From: Protula sp. h YS-2021
Taxonomy: Eukaryota > Annelida > Polychaeta > Sabellida > Serpulidae
Direction: 5' to 3'
DNA: 64,000 nucleotides
Assembly: GCA_949752745.1 (NCBI GenBank)
Contig: OX457031.1
Location: 2,333,741-2,397,740 of the forward strand
Shown here piece after piece: positions 9,651 through 20,094 of this stretch (positions are counted from its first letter, which is position 1; the number at the start of each line of letters is the position of its first letter). The notes under the pieces are model-generated. The model was not told where the DNA came from. It did no database searches and worked only from the letters and a program-made list of their open reading frames with translations. The translations under genes and the position numbers were made by a program.

Positions 9651-9826
9651 ATGGATATGTATAAATGCAGTGACTGTCAGAAGATGGTTGAGTAGAAAGA
9701 CATTGAGCGAGACGACTGTATACAGTTTTAACAGTATGACGAGCTTAGTGTATGCTATGATTTCATCACCCTCAGTGCAGAAGACTGGAGCGAAGTTTTT
9801 GAGGCTTGTCAAAAACTTGAAACTTA
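9651..9826 (+). pseudogene. Decayed second PC4-like frame with zinc-ribbon start
   Basis: Just 21 bp after the PC4 gene, a frame starts MDMYKCSDCQKM (a C..C pair), hits TAG at 9693 and TAA at about 9729, and then reads YDFITLSAEDWSEVFEA. That resembles the PC4 C-terminal motif (KGI.L..E.W). The same frame continues, with more stops, to about 10050. It appears to be a second, diverged PC4-family gene broken by stops. It could instead be a degenerate downstream exon. Confidence 0.5.
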
Positions 9827-10050
9827 GCTTTAACCCAAATGGACATGTAGATTTGGCATGTAGTTTAAATAAAATTGTCTTTATGCTTCATATACAGACT
9901 ATGAAATTAACATTATCTATGTTGATGTGAAGTCGGTTTTTATAACATTTGCAAACTTGTTAAGTTCTTGTGAGTCTGCAGATGTATTAACATCATATGT
10001 ATTTGTAATATTTTTTGTTTTTATCATTATGGTGTATATTTGTAATATTC

Positions 10051-10056
10051 AATAAA
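10051..10056 (+). terminator. Poly-A signal AATAAA for the rightward genes
   Basis: aataaa at 10051, downstream of the PC4 gene and before the AT-rich centre. Confidence 0.5.
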
Positions 10057-10089
10057 AACATATATGATGCTTTTCAACTTTTTTATTTT

Positions 10090-10260
10090 TCTCAAACAAT
10101 ACTTGAATATAATACAAAATAATAAATACTTGAATATAATACATAATAATACAATACGTGGATAAATTCATAATAATACAATACTTGACTATAATATATA
10201 ATCATATAAAACTAAATTATAATACATAATATATGATATATGATATATGATATATGGTTT
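10090..10260. repeat. AT-rich central tandem repeats of the ITR element
   Basis: Imperfect ~30-bp units of atacttgaatataatacataata lie between the converging genes. No coding potential. Confidence 0.7.
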
Positions 10261-10387
10261 ACTGGTGAATTCACACAGCACGAGGGACCTTAGCTTCTTG
10301 CGTCTTCATATGTTGCAAAGCAAGACATATATTAATACACTTAAATACACAACATTTAAGTTAATAAAATATTACATTTATGAAGTC

Positions 10388-10393
10388 TTTATT
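10388..10393 (-). terminator. Poly-A signal for the leftward genes
   Basis: AATAAA on the minus strand (tttatt), about 70 bp after the stop of the small acidic protein. Confidence 0.4.
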
Positions 10394-10462
10394 ATAAAGT
10401 TTAGTCAAATAAATCTATTTTTCTGCATCTGTTTCAGTCTGTTCACTGTCCATGCCACTTTC

Positions 10463-10789
10463 CTAATCACTGCTGTCATCCTCTTCTTCCTTATCTAGTG
10501 GCTGTTCAAAGAATGCATCTTTTTTCATTATAGCCGCCTTTAGTGCCTTTGAATACTTGTAATGTTTTTCATCAACAAAGTAATTTAAGTCATCTAAAGC
10601 GGTTTGATAATGTTGGCTTTGTTCTAGACGTTGGGCATATTTGAATAGTGTCATAAACAGTTGTTTTAGTCCATGCTTATAAATGGGTCGAAGGTCATCG
10701 CTTGTTATTTCACGCGCATCGTCAAGCCCTTGTTCTTCATATTCTGAAACCTTTTCTTGAAATTTGGCATCATAGTCTCGTAGACTCAT
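10463..10789 (-). CDS. Small acidic protein of the ITR element, family unknown
   Basis: 108 residues on the minus strand, starting MSLRDYDAKFQ. The sequence is charged and probably helical: EYEEQGLDDAREI, then FKYAQRLEQSQ and YSKALKAAIMKK. It ends in an acidic tail EEEDDSSD that could be an activation or interaction tail. There is no signal peptide or membrane segment. I recognise no family. Its ATG lies 32 bp after the stop of the zinc-finger gene on the same strand. The two are probably on one transcript from the right-ITR TATA box, or were once a single unit. Confidence 0.65.
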   Translation of the reverse strand: MSLRDYDAKFQEKVSEYEEQGLDDAREITSDDLRPIYKHGLKQLFMTLFKYAQRLEQSQHYQTALDDLNYFVDEKHYKYSKALKAAIMKKDAFFEQPLDKEEEDDSSD

Positions 10790-10821
10790 TGAACCATATC
10801 ATACCAAACCGAGTCTATTTC

Positions 10822-11079
10822 TTACTCACTTTCGGAGTCTGTTTCTGACTCACTTTCAGAGCTCGTGTCATCGACATCCTCACCACACTGCAGTCTTTTC
10901 AGCCATTTGACGCTTTGATTTTCCATAGAAGACTCATCTAAAGTTTCAGTGAAAGGTGGTTTTACAGGGTTTGCCATATCCGATTCTTCGTCCACTTCTG
11001 AAGTGTGAGCATTCTTTAAGTGCCTTTTAAGACTTTGTGGCCAATTGTAAGATTTCGAACAAATGTTGCATTTATACAT
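10822..11079 (-). CDS. C2H2 zinc-finger protein of the ITR element
   Basis: 85 residues. The N-terminus is a single classical finger with spacing C-x2-C-x12-H-x4-H: MYKCNICSKSYNWPQSL, then RHLKNAH. The remainder is acidic and Ser-rich, ending SESESETDSESE. One finger plus an acidic tail suggests DNA or protein binding with a regulatory role. The first 16 codons lie inside the right ITR, so the start is duplicated in the left ITR at 8963. A TATA box at 11132-11140 lies 53 bp upstream. The next gene on the strand begins 32 bp after the stop. Confidence 0.7.
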   Translation of the reverse strand: MYKCNICSKSYNWPQSLKRHLKNAHTSEVDEESDMANPVKPPFTETLDESSMENQSVKWLKRLQCGEDVDDTSSESESETDSESE

Positions 11080-11965
11080 CCTTTCGGTTCAATATACACT
11101 TTTCAAATGATGAAAAAGTTTTAAAAAATAGCTTTATATACAACAACTTGTTGAATAACAAATTGTTGAACAACGTGTTGAACATGTTCAACTTGTCCAA
11201 CAACATGTTGAACATATTGAACATTGAACAACATGTTGAACATGTGGAACATGTTGAACAACATGTTCAACATCTTTAACATGGTGAACAACTTGTTGAA
11301 CAATTTGTTGAACAATTTGTTGAACTTGTTAAAAAAAATTGTAGAACAATACCATGACGTAATTTGTTCTAAAAATAATTCGAACACGTCTTTTGAATGA
11401 GCTTGCCATTCGAATACATGCTTGAATGGGCTTGCCATTCGAACTCATCTTTGAATGAACGTGCCATTCGAACACATGTTTGAATGGGCGCCGTCTTTCT
11501 ACATAACTAATCACATTTTCACTTCCCATTTTCCAACAACAATGGTAGAATCGTCTGAAACGTGTAAATGTGCAAAAATCTCAAATTTTCTCGCGTACCA
11601 TGACATGATATGTTTTCAAAACCTAAATTGGTTAAAGTTGGTTTAGAAGCATTGTTTTCCCACTACTATGACTTCAAAGCATTCGAATAAGTAGCATGGT
11701 AAAATGTCCAAACCTATTTTATACATAATATGTTTTCAAATACTAAATTTGTTAAAGTTGATTTGGAACTCTGATTTTCCCACTAGTATGACTTCAGAGC
11801 ATTCAAATAAGTGCATGCTAAAATGCTAAAACTTATTTTATGCATCATATGTTTTCAAAAACTAAATTTGTTAAAGTTGGTGTGGATGTCTGATTTTCCC
11901 CCTACTAAGACTATTAGGTCATTATGACGTCAAAAAGGGAGCTGGAATCCCAATTATCCAATTAG
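11032..11965. repeat. Right inverted terminal repeat
   Basis: Reverse complement of 8084-9010, with the same nested order of palindromes, 29-bp repeats and 120-bp repeats. It diverges from the left copy by scattered substitutions and small indels, so the two arms are no longer being kept identical. Confidence 0.9.
11132..11140 (-). promoter_or_regulatory. TATA box in right ITR, reading inward
   Basis: TATATAAAG on the minus strand, 53 bp upstream of the zinc-finger ATG. Mirror of 8902-8910. Confidence 0.6.
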
Positions 11966-11973
11966 TATGGCGA
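11966..11973. repeat. 8-bp target-site duplication, right copy (TATGGCGA)
   Basis: Identical to 8076-8083, immediately outside the right ITR. Confidence 0.75.
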
Positions 11974-12069
11974 AAAGCGTGAAAAGTAACATAAATTTTT
12001 AATACATTATGTTATTTCTTTCTTTATTTATTGATTGATTTGGGAGGGGTATTAGAATTAGTCTATTTA

Positions 12070-12096
12070 AAGTTGTTCTCTCTTTCTCCTTCTCCC

Positions 12097-12137
<41 letters not shown>

Positions 12138-12235
12138 ACTTTTTCTCTCTTTCTCTCTCTCTCCCTTTCTTCTTCCTCTCTGTTTCCTGTCTCTCTCTCT
12201 GTATCGCTCTCTCTCTCACTGCCCTTCTTTCTCTC
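12070..12235. repeat. (CT)n-rich microsatellite
   Basis: Interrupted ct/cttt runs. The Ser-Leu and Arg-Glu frames on either strand are artefacts. Confidence 0.9.
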
Positions 12236-14120
12236 CCTATCTCGCATAGTCTGATATTCATCCTGCAAATGCAGGGGACTATAGACAGGGAATACCGGTG
12301 TTCCTTTTTATTTCGTTAAGACAGTGTGCAGACAAAACCCTGCACAAAGTTGCTCTAAATTATTACAATGAATGATATCTGGGCGTGCACCATACGAAGT
12401 GCACCGATGGTTCACCTTGATAATAAAAATATAACGCAACCCTTTTCTTTGTGGAATGGTTTGAAAACACGCAGTCAAATCGCGTGAATAAGGCGTAAGA
12501 TGTCTTCTATATCATATTTTTCCCTACACAGATTAGCTGTTTAGTAAATTACCGTGAGGTTTTTTATAACCCTTAGTTGATTGAATTTGTGCAGTAGGCT
12601 TATGTTTGTGTGTTTTATTTTGCCACGATCTTGTCACACAAACCCCTCTGACACTTTTAGAGCTAAAATTACCAAATTTGGCAGAGACATATTGTAGCAT
12701 GTATGGTTTATCCTCCTTTAATTTGTTTAAAAATTGATTTGGATTTTATATTTAAAGAGTGGACATTAGAATCTTGCCATTGAAACCCATCTATAAGGCA
12801 CATGCTATGATAACTCACAGTGCAGAATCAGCACAATCATATTGTTCGTTTCATATCTCCTGGTAATGAGCAATCATAGCTTGTGTGTGTGTGCTTTGGG
12901 CTTGGATTCAGGCCAATGGCCCTCAGTATGATCTGAGGTTGTAACGTCGTCCCGACCACACTGTAACATTGAATCCAGCTGTAATTTGATTGTAACTGTA
13001 TAGATTAATGTTTAAGTAACGTCTTTTTACGTTGCTTTTGGTAGCAACCAAAATCACAGTTTCTTTGACGTTTTATCAACGTCTTTGGTGCAATGACAAA
13101 GAACAAAGGAGTTCGAATTTTGAAACTTGTTTGGAAGATAAGGGCGAGAATAAAAACATAAATAAATAAGGGTAAACGGGACATGAAAACCAAATATATT
13201 TAGACTGCAGTCATTTATTTTGTGAATGCAACTTAATAGCTTTCTACATATAAAATTCACTACGTTGCACTCTTGTTCAGTTTCAAATTTTCAGTTCGGG
13301 TTTTATTGTCATAGCCTCAGGCGTTTCCAAGCAATCTCACCAACCATATCCACAATATTCTCTATGCTACCATAAAAAAGCACGGTACGCTAACTGGGCA
13401 CAGCGTGATCACTTTTAACTTTTAATTAAGATCTGTAGAAATCTATATTTTAAGTCCTGAGGATCGTGCTTTTTTGTATCAGGAGTAATTTTCGCTGCAG
13501 GATGACAAACAGGGTCTAGATGTGCACCTTATTACCATTGCACATTTTTTTATGTTTGACGAGTGTGGGATATTTCTGACAATCTTGATAAATAAATTAT
13601 GATCATTTTGACAAATATCTTGCAGTAAGCATGTACTTGTTTATTTATTTCTTTTTGGTGCCATTGTGAAACCGTGGTATTATTTAACATAAGGCCGTCA
13701 AGGCGATGCTGGTAAACTAAACATTTCAAAATGACAAATGTTTCCACAAGAAAACTTTTTCAAAATAATTTCATGACGATGTGAAAAAACTTTAAACACA
13801 CAATGAGTTCTCAAAATTACTCATAACTTTAACTAATTCGTCCCTATTTTGCCGCAATTTTGCCTAATTCGCAAAAAACTTGTCAAGGTGACTAATTAAA
13901 GTTGTCATTTTTCTGTCGCTTTTTTGATCACCAAAACCGTAACTAACGCTACTTAACGTATGAAGAGACTAATTTGGCTGTGCAATTGGTTAAGGTCAAA
14001 TTATAAACAACGTGATTTTTCCACCACTATAGACCAAATATGTACCATATATCACAGTAACGGATTATTATGGTGGGAATAATAGCCAGCAATGGACAGA
14101 TGGACGACTGGACGACTCAA
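12236..14120. other. No gene recognised
   Basis: AT-rich with no convincing exon. About 12925-13100 (gttgtaacgtcgtcccgacca ... caacgtctttggtgcaatg) resembles 21110-21310, so both are probably copies of one dispersed repeat. Confidence 0.5.
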
Positions 14121-14325
14121 CGGTCAGACGGCTAAACCGACAAACAGCTCGGATGACAAAAGGTCAGACGGCTAAACAGACAAACAGCTCGGATGACAAA
14201 CGGTCAGACGGCTAAACAGACAAACAGCTCGGATGACAAACGGTCAGACGGCTAAACAGACAAACAGCTCGGATGACAAACGGTCAGACGGCTAAACAGA
14301 CAAACAGCTCGGATGACAAACGGAA
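14121..14325. repeat. 40-bp tandem repeat, five copies
   Basis: Units start at 14121, 14161, 14201, 14241 and 14281 with cggtcagacggctaaac; near-identical. Confidence 0.95.
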
Positions 14326-14514
14326 AGGCAAACAGACAGGAGCAGGAAAATTTTGGGGTCAGCAAATACACATCCTATGTAGGCAACACCCCGCCCAATT
14401 AAATCAATCCGTTGTGTACAGCCAGTGCACCCTCCAGAAGTTTATGGAGTGCCTTGAGGAATTGTTGCTGTTACTTAATTGAATATAAATTCTCTACATT
14501 GAACACACACATAA
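14326..14514. other. Spacer without a gene
   Basis: Short unique sequence between two arrays. Confidence 0.5.
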
Positions 14515-15065
14515 ATGACGCACTTTACATATATTACACTCAATGCGCACATGACACTCAATACACACACGACACTCAATACATACATGACACTAAATAC
14601 ACACATGGCATTCAATGCACAAATGACACTCAATACACATGGTACTCAGTTCACAAATGACACTCAATTCACACACGACACTAAATACACACATGGCACT
14701 CAGTACACACATGGCACGCAATACACACATTACAATCAATCCACACATGACACTCAGTACACACACGACACTCAATACATACATGACACTAAATACACAC
14801 ATGGCATTCAGTGCACAAATGACACTCAATACACATGGTACTCAGTGCACAAATGACACTCAATACACACACGACACTAAATACACACATGGCACTCAGT
14901 ACACACATGGCACGCAATACACACATTACAATCAATCCACTCATGACACTCAGTACACACATTGCGACCATTATGGACATTACATACTTCAGGCACATTA
15001 CACACATTTGTCACATTACAAGCATTACACGCGTTACAGCCAGTACATATATTACACACATTAAA
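14515..15065. repeat. 18-bp tandem array with ~196-bp higher-order period
   Basis: Units of gacactcaatacacacat (18 bp). A block beginning near 14571 is repeated near 14767, giving a 196-bp higher-order copy. The Thr-His-Asp-Thr-Gln-Tyr frames are repeat artefacts with no start context or splice sites. Confidence 0.9.
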
Positions 15066-15555
15066 CATGCGATAAATATAAACGAACTAGGTACTTGAAC
15101 ATAAAGTACAACAAGTTCCCTAAAATTACAACACATTTTAAAATGATGAATAAATGGACGTCGCAAAGTAGTAAGCTTCATATTAAAGTTAAGTGCTGCA
15201 AGAATGGCTGTAGATTACCCAAATGTGAGACTTTCAACTTGCAACACTGAAAACGCGTAATAATAAAAGGATGTTTGAAAAGTCTTCATTAAACTGTATT
15301 CTTTAATAAGGAAGTTATTAAATCCAAACAATGCAGCAAGTTATTTTTTTGACTCATGCCTCAAGTGCTAATACATGAATTGCTGCATTGTTCTCAGGCC
15401 ACAACCTAACCTTTATAAATATGTGGCATACATTTTCCCCCAAAAGGTATTTTAAAAATAAGTTTTGATTTCTCGAACGAAGAGACACACGTTGTGCTGC
15501 TTGATGGCCATGTTTCGATGTCCAGACAACTCGCATTTGATCATCTCGCATCTGG
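15066..15555. other. No gene recognised
   Basis: AT-rich sequence. A 65-residue minus frame at 15354-15551 matches nothing I recognise. Confidence 0.45.
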
Positions 15556-15710
15556 ACACTTCGCTATTGGAAATCTGGCATCGATGCAACTTGTACATCT
15601 CCTAGCATCTGGACCCCTAGCATCTAGACGCCTTGCATCTAGACTCCTAGCATCTAGACACTTCTCATCTAGACTCCTATCATCTAGACACCTCTCTTCT
15701 GCACACGGAA
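15556..15710. repeat. ~15-bp CTCGCATCTAGACAC array, first block
   Basis: Imperfect tandem catctagac units. The same family recurs at 16013-16318. Confidence 0.8.
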
Positions 15711-15789
15711 TATGCTTTCGTCAAGAATTTATCCACACATTGTCGAATTGACAAGAGACTGACTAATTACCCTCGATAAACATCACGCA

Positions 15790-16012
15790 TCTAGACTCTG
15801 ATGATGTCCAATTCGCGAATTTCAATCCAAAATTTGTCAACACTCTGTTATAAATTTGTCATTAATTCGTCATGCTATGAATTCGTCAATAATTTGTGAG
15901 CATCTCGTCAAATCAGACTTGTCAATTTGTCACAATTTCATCAAAAATTAGTCAAATTGATTAACCACCCAAAATTCGTCAACCTGAAGATGCATAATTC
16001 AACAATGTAAAT
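15790..16012. repeat. AATTTGTCA/AATTCGTCA short-repeat field
   Basis: Irregularly spaced aattcgtca and aatttgtca words between the two ctagac blocks. Confidence 0.6.
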
Positions 16013-16318
16013 TTGTCGAAACGTCGCATCTGTAACCTCACATCTAGCCTCCTCGCATGTGGACGCCTCACATCTATACACCGCAATCTAGACATCTCGC
16101 AAATAGAGACCTTGCACCTGGACACTCCGCATCTAGACAAATCGCATCGAGATACCTCGGACCTAAATGCTTCCAATCTATTCAGCTTACATCTAGACAC
16201 ATCGCATCTAGACACCTTGCATCTAGGAACCTCACATCTAGACATCTCGCATCTAGAAACCTCGCATCTAGACACCTTGCATCCAGGCACCTCGCATCTA
16301 GATACCGCGCTTCTAGTC
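16013..16318. repeat. ~15-bp CTCGCATCTAGACAC array, second block
   Basis: About 20 imperfect units of ctcgcatctagacac. Open on both strands because the unit lacks stops in those frames. Confidence 0.85.
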
Positions 16319-17199
16319 ATAATAAGCCTATCGTTATAAGCCTATCAATAACACATATTGATGATTTCCCTTATGAATTGAATAAGAACAGCTTTCTTGA
16401 ATTCTGAGCAATACCTTCCATAAAAACAAACAAACAAAAAAATAAAAAACAAAAACAAACAAAAAACCAAAACAAAAGATAAATAGATTTTGAACTGGTT
16501 TATGGACTATGAACGTTCACAAGTTATGGACAGTCAAGGTTATGGAGAGTTAATGTTTAAACGCTCGAAAACGTAAACTTTCAACATCCGTTGGGGATGA
16601 TCTAAGAAAATAGCGACATACCTCTATATATGCTCCTATTTGTACTCTTGTGAGATGCCTAATGCCTAAATTATATATATATATATATACCCAATCACAG
16701 GTTTTATATACTTGAAACAAAGTGGGATTTGATGTTATGCAGAAATGACGTCACAAAGCGGCTTTTTGAACAAATTCTAATTCTTTCTCAACGTATTATA
16801 ATAATGGTATTTCCGCGTTGTTATTCATCAGCCAGCCTCTGCGGGCGGTTCGGTTTGTTGTGCATAACACATTTTTACTTCGTAGATCCACTGGGGATTC
16901 TGCAAAAATAGCACTCATTGAAGAGTGGATATACATTTTAAAAGGTCCGTCCGCTCTGTGTATATACAGAACTGATGGCTCTCCCCAGACCTCAGGTGTT
17001 TTATAAAAACTTTTGATGTCAGAAAGGTGGATGTACAACTAGGCCCACGTAGGTGAGTATAACAGTGAGGGGTGCGTCACCATACGATATCTTGAGCTTA
17101 AGCGAAAGCCAAAAAAAAAAAAAAAAGGAAAAAGGAAAAGTGGCAGAGGAGCAGGTTTGTTTGTTGACCAAAACTTTGAATTCAAGGTATGCAAAAAGT
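16319..17199. other. No gene recognised
   Basis: Contains an A-rich caaa/aaac stretch (16420-16480), a short (TA)n at 16670-16690 and a poly-A run near 17110. No exon is supported. Confidence 0.45.
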
Positions 17200-17640
17200 A
17201 CTGGTTACAGTTATCTCAGTGGGTTACAGTGTTGGTTCAATATTTATAAGGCCTCAGGTTTGAATCCGTCAAGGGGTGGCTAGCAAGGGATTTAATTATG
17301 GTCTGATTGCCTCATCATGCCCAAAGTAGTGGCTTAGATCACGTGTCACAGAATTAAAAATTATGAAAAGTAATTCCAAGGTACCTGGTACGAATCTGGC
17401 CAGGTATGGCACGTTTGGATTTGATCTGATCTGATTGGCTGAGCTAGGCGAATGATCACGTGTCACAGAATTCAAAACTATCAAAAGTTATCCCAAGTTA
17501 CCGGGTTAGATCCAGATTTGCGGTGGCAAACAGAAGATTGACATCCGCTGCAGTTTCCTCAGCTCGGCAAACGCAATGGTTTAAATCACTTATCACGGAC
17601 TTCAAAATTATTGATTATTGATTATTTCTGCCAGCTTTTC
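17200..17640 (+). repeat. Degenerate tandem array of tRNA-like units
   Basis: The first unit has A-box-like tatctcagtggg and B-box-like ggtttgaatcc (about 17212-17272). Later ~115-130 bp units repeat tcacgtgtcacagaatt (17339, 17456; variant at 17587) together with B-box-like tggtacgaatct and gggttagatcc. No unit folds into a full tRNA. It could be a multimerised tRNA-derived SINE. Confidence 0.45.
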
Positions 17641-17799
17641 CTTGAAGGAAATTTCAAGGTCCCATTGTCCACCATATTGAATTTTCAGTTCTAGTTTGGA
17701 AATGCACTGGCTTACTGTTGTATAAAATAGTAATTTCGTGCATTCCTTGAAAAAGTATCCCGATCCCATGGTGATCTGTTACAATGCGTGTCAAAAAGT

Positions 17800-17885
17800 A
17801 TATACAAGTATATATATAAGTATATATACAAGTATATATATATAAAAAGTATATACAAGTATATACAAAGTATATACAAATCTGA
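17800..17885. repeat. TATACAAG-type short tandem repeat
   Basis: agtatatacaagtatatata units repeated several times. Confidence 0.8.
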
Positions 17886-17989
17886 AAACATTCTTGCAGC
17901 TTTTGTAGATGCCCTGATTCAGGTTTAAACAAATATAATGTTCTTAAAGGGTAAACTTATTTTTGTACAGAAACTTATTTTCCTGATAT

Positions 17990-18235
17990 AGTATGCAACC
18001 ACGCTTTCGTTCAGCAATGGAAGCGGTGCTGTGATTTTGATCTCTGATGCGACTCCTAAAACCAAGGGATGTATTTATGAACTTAGCAGCCACGTTCACT
18101 TTCAACAAGCGAAGTGGTGCTGTATATTTACTCTCCAATCCTGCGGCTAAGACCAAGGGATTTATTTAAGTATGATACAGCCAGGTTTTCGTTCAATAGT
18201 GAAGTGGTATTTTGTGTTCTCTCCCCGATCTCTAT
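17990..18235. repeat. 91-bp tandem repeat, three degenerate copies
   Basis: Copies begin ccacgctttcgttca at 17999, 18090 and 18181, exactly 91 bp apart, each followed by gaagtggtgctgt-like text. Confidence 0.8.
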
Positions 18236-19734
18236 TTTTCTCGTTGAATGAGTAGTGAAGGGGTCTATTTTTCATGAGATCACACCAAGATCCATTAAAA
18301 GACCAACTCGTATGACTGGTCACTCATGTGTTTTTATTGATAACTATTTTACAGTTAATCAGCGAAACATCTCAGGCGTGAACAATTGTCTGTACACTTG
18401 TTTGTAAAATTACAATCTGGTTTTTATATATCAAAGCATTTGCCTGTCATTTCGCAGTGGTTTAAGGTGAATTTTGCAAAAGATTACCCATTTGACCTAT
18501 TTTACTCTGAGAGATCTTGACCTGACCGATTTTAATTCTTTGATTGATACGTGATAGATTACGGACTAGCAGGTTACTGTAATTGGCTTTATACTGTGGT
18601 ATAAAGAATGTAAACGAAACAACTTGTTCAAACTTAGAATCCTAAATGGTGCAATATACTGACGCAAGTTAAAAATGCAATGATATAAGTCTTTCACAGC
18701 ATTAAGTATTAAATTGCTTTCATTAAAAAAACAATGTTCCCTTAATACACTTTATTTGACCCGAAAATCCAATATTCAATACTGATTTAAAAGAAATTAA
18801 TTTGCAGTTTGACACACTTCCTAGAATAGCGCAATGGTTGCGTGATTTTTGAGTCTTTTAAAGCAAAATTAATTGAAGTAACATTCGAGTAAAAAGACGC
18901 TAAAATGCCAATGTTCAGCGAAAATAAAAGATGACAATCAATTGTTATGCTTCATACTGGCATGCTGCAAGCAGCATTGGACAGATAGCTCGGGGAGGGG
19001 GATCGGGTTGCATCAAAGATTTATTATCTGTAAGAGTCCGCCACGATCTGGCAAAGCAAGGGAGCAAGATATCCGGAGGAAGATAGAGCTATCCGGACGA
19101 TGTTTCTGGCGGTTGCTTCAGGTTTCCAGTTGCAAAACAAATGCTTTAAGTAAACCAGGCAGATGTAGCAACGTTGTCAGTAGAAAAAGCGTTGCTGTGA
19201 GAGCGTTGAAATAATGCCCCGGCTAGCATATGACTGATCAGTGCTAAAGTAAAGGCTACGAGGCTGAAGAACCAATCATTTGAGAAAGCGATAGACATTT
19301 GCCATAGCGTGGCGTCTCGTAGCGCGAAGTGATTAGTCAAGGTTTCTGTTCTGTCGAAATGATGCCCAACAACATATTGGCTTGATAAATGCTTGCTGTA
19401 CGAAGTTTTTCCTTAACAATATTCGTAAAAAAAATAAAATGTACTGGTTATCGTTCTGTGCACAATAACAGATTACACTTATTTCCTGCATAATAGCTTT
19501 TCGGTAAATTCTTACGTTTATTATTTAACTGAATAAGAACAAACTGAATCATAAATAAAGCTTCGTTTTTATGAGTTTGTATTTTATGTTATATTGTGCA
19601 GCGAACCAATAAAAACTAATACCAAAGATAGTTACAACACGTCACAACAATGCTATATATATAGCAGTTAGCCCACTGTGTCCTAAAATGTTCTCACTCA
19701 TTTTTTTGGACATTGACGTAATCAAACATTACAT
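18236..19734. other. No gene recognised
   Basis: AT-rich. A 90-residue frame at 18942-19214 (KAREQDIRRKIEL, then LQVSSCKTNALSK) is the only suggestive one, but it matches no family I know and has no clear splice sites. Confidence 0.4.
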
Positions 19735-20050
19735 ATGTACTTTATAGGTTATCCCTTGTTGCGTGTGCCCCCCATACTTATGTACTTCGTGGATAGTCCA
19801 TGGCCATGGTTATGGGTGGCCCCTCATGTGTGTGCACTTTATGGATGGCTCACTACTATAGGTGGCCCTTCTGTGTGCGTTCTTAATGGATGGCTTCTTC
19901 TTACGGATGGCTCTCCAGGCTTGCATACCTCATGGATGGCTCCTTGTTACGGATGGCCCCCATGCTCATGAATGGCTCATCGTTACGGTTGGTCCTCCTG
20001 TGCATGTACTTCATGAATGGTCCATTGTTATGGACGGTTCGTTGTTATGA
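19735..20050. repeat. Degenerate ATGGATGGCTC-type tandem repeat
   Basis: Imperfect ~50-55 bp units containing atggatggctcnttgttacggatggcc. Confidence 0.65.
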
Positions 20051-20094
20051 ATAGAAATCGCACTTTATTAATTGTGTTCTGTTTTTTACTCTTA

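Larger units (their letters stand above)
8084..11965. mobile_element. ITR-bounded PC4/zinc-finger element (3882 bp), unclassified
   Basis: A complete-looking insertion with ITRs of 927 bp (8084-9010) and 934 bp (11032-11965), perfect 8-bp flanking duplications, and a 2.0 kb unique centre. The ITR ends read GTAGTTGGATAAT and, on the complement, CTAATTGGATAAT. The centre has a rightward PC4-domain gene, a decayed second PC4-like frame, and two leftward genes (C2H2 zinc finger, then a small acidic protein) converging on an AT-rich middle. No transposase, integrase, Rep helicase or DNA polymerase is encoded. It is therefore either a non-autonomous derivative or uses host or helper enzymes. The 8-bp duplication would fit hAT-, P-, Merlin- or Zisupton-type integration. 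The long palindromic ITRs with inward promoters also resemble small linear DNA viruses in layout, but no capsid gene is recognised. Confidence 0.8.

Noticed and set aside
8084..11965. Classification of the ITR element as a parvovirus, bidnavirus, Polinton or adintovirus
   Set aside because: No Rep, helicase, protein-primed polymerase, integrase or capsid frame is visible; the layout alone is not enough.
14412..15098. Thr-His-Asp-Thr-Gln-Tyr repeat peptides
   Set aside because: Low-complexity 18-bp array; no gene context.
16796..17038. 80-residue minus frame WGEPSVLYIHRADGPFKMYI
   Set aside because: Suggestive composition but both strands are equally open and no family or splice sites can be named.
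18942..19214. Possible exon KAREQDIRRKIEL...LQVSSCKTNALSK
   Set aside because: No recognisable family, no good splice sites, isolated in gene-poor DNA.
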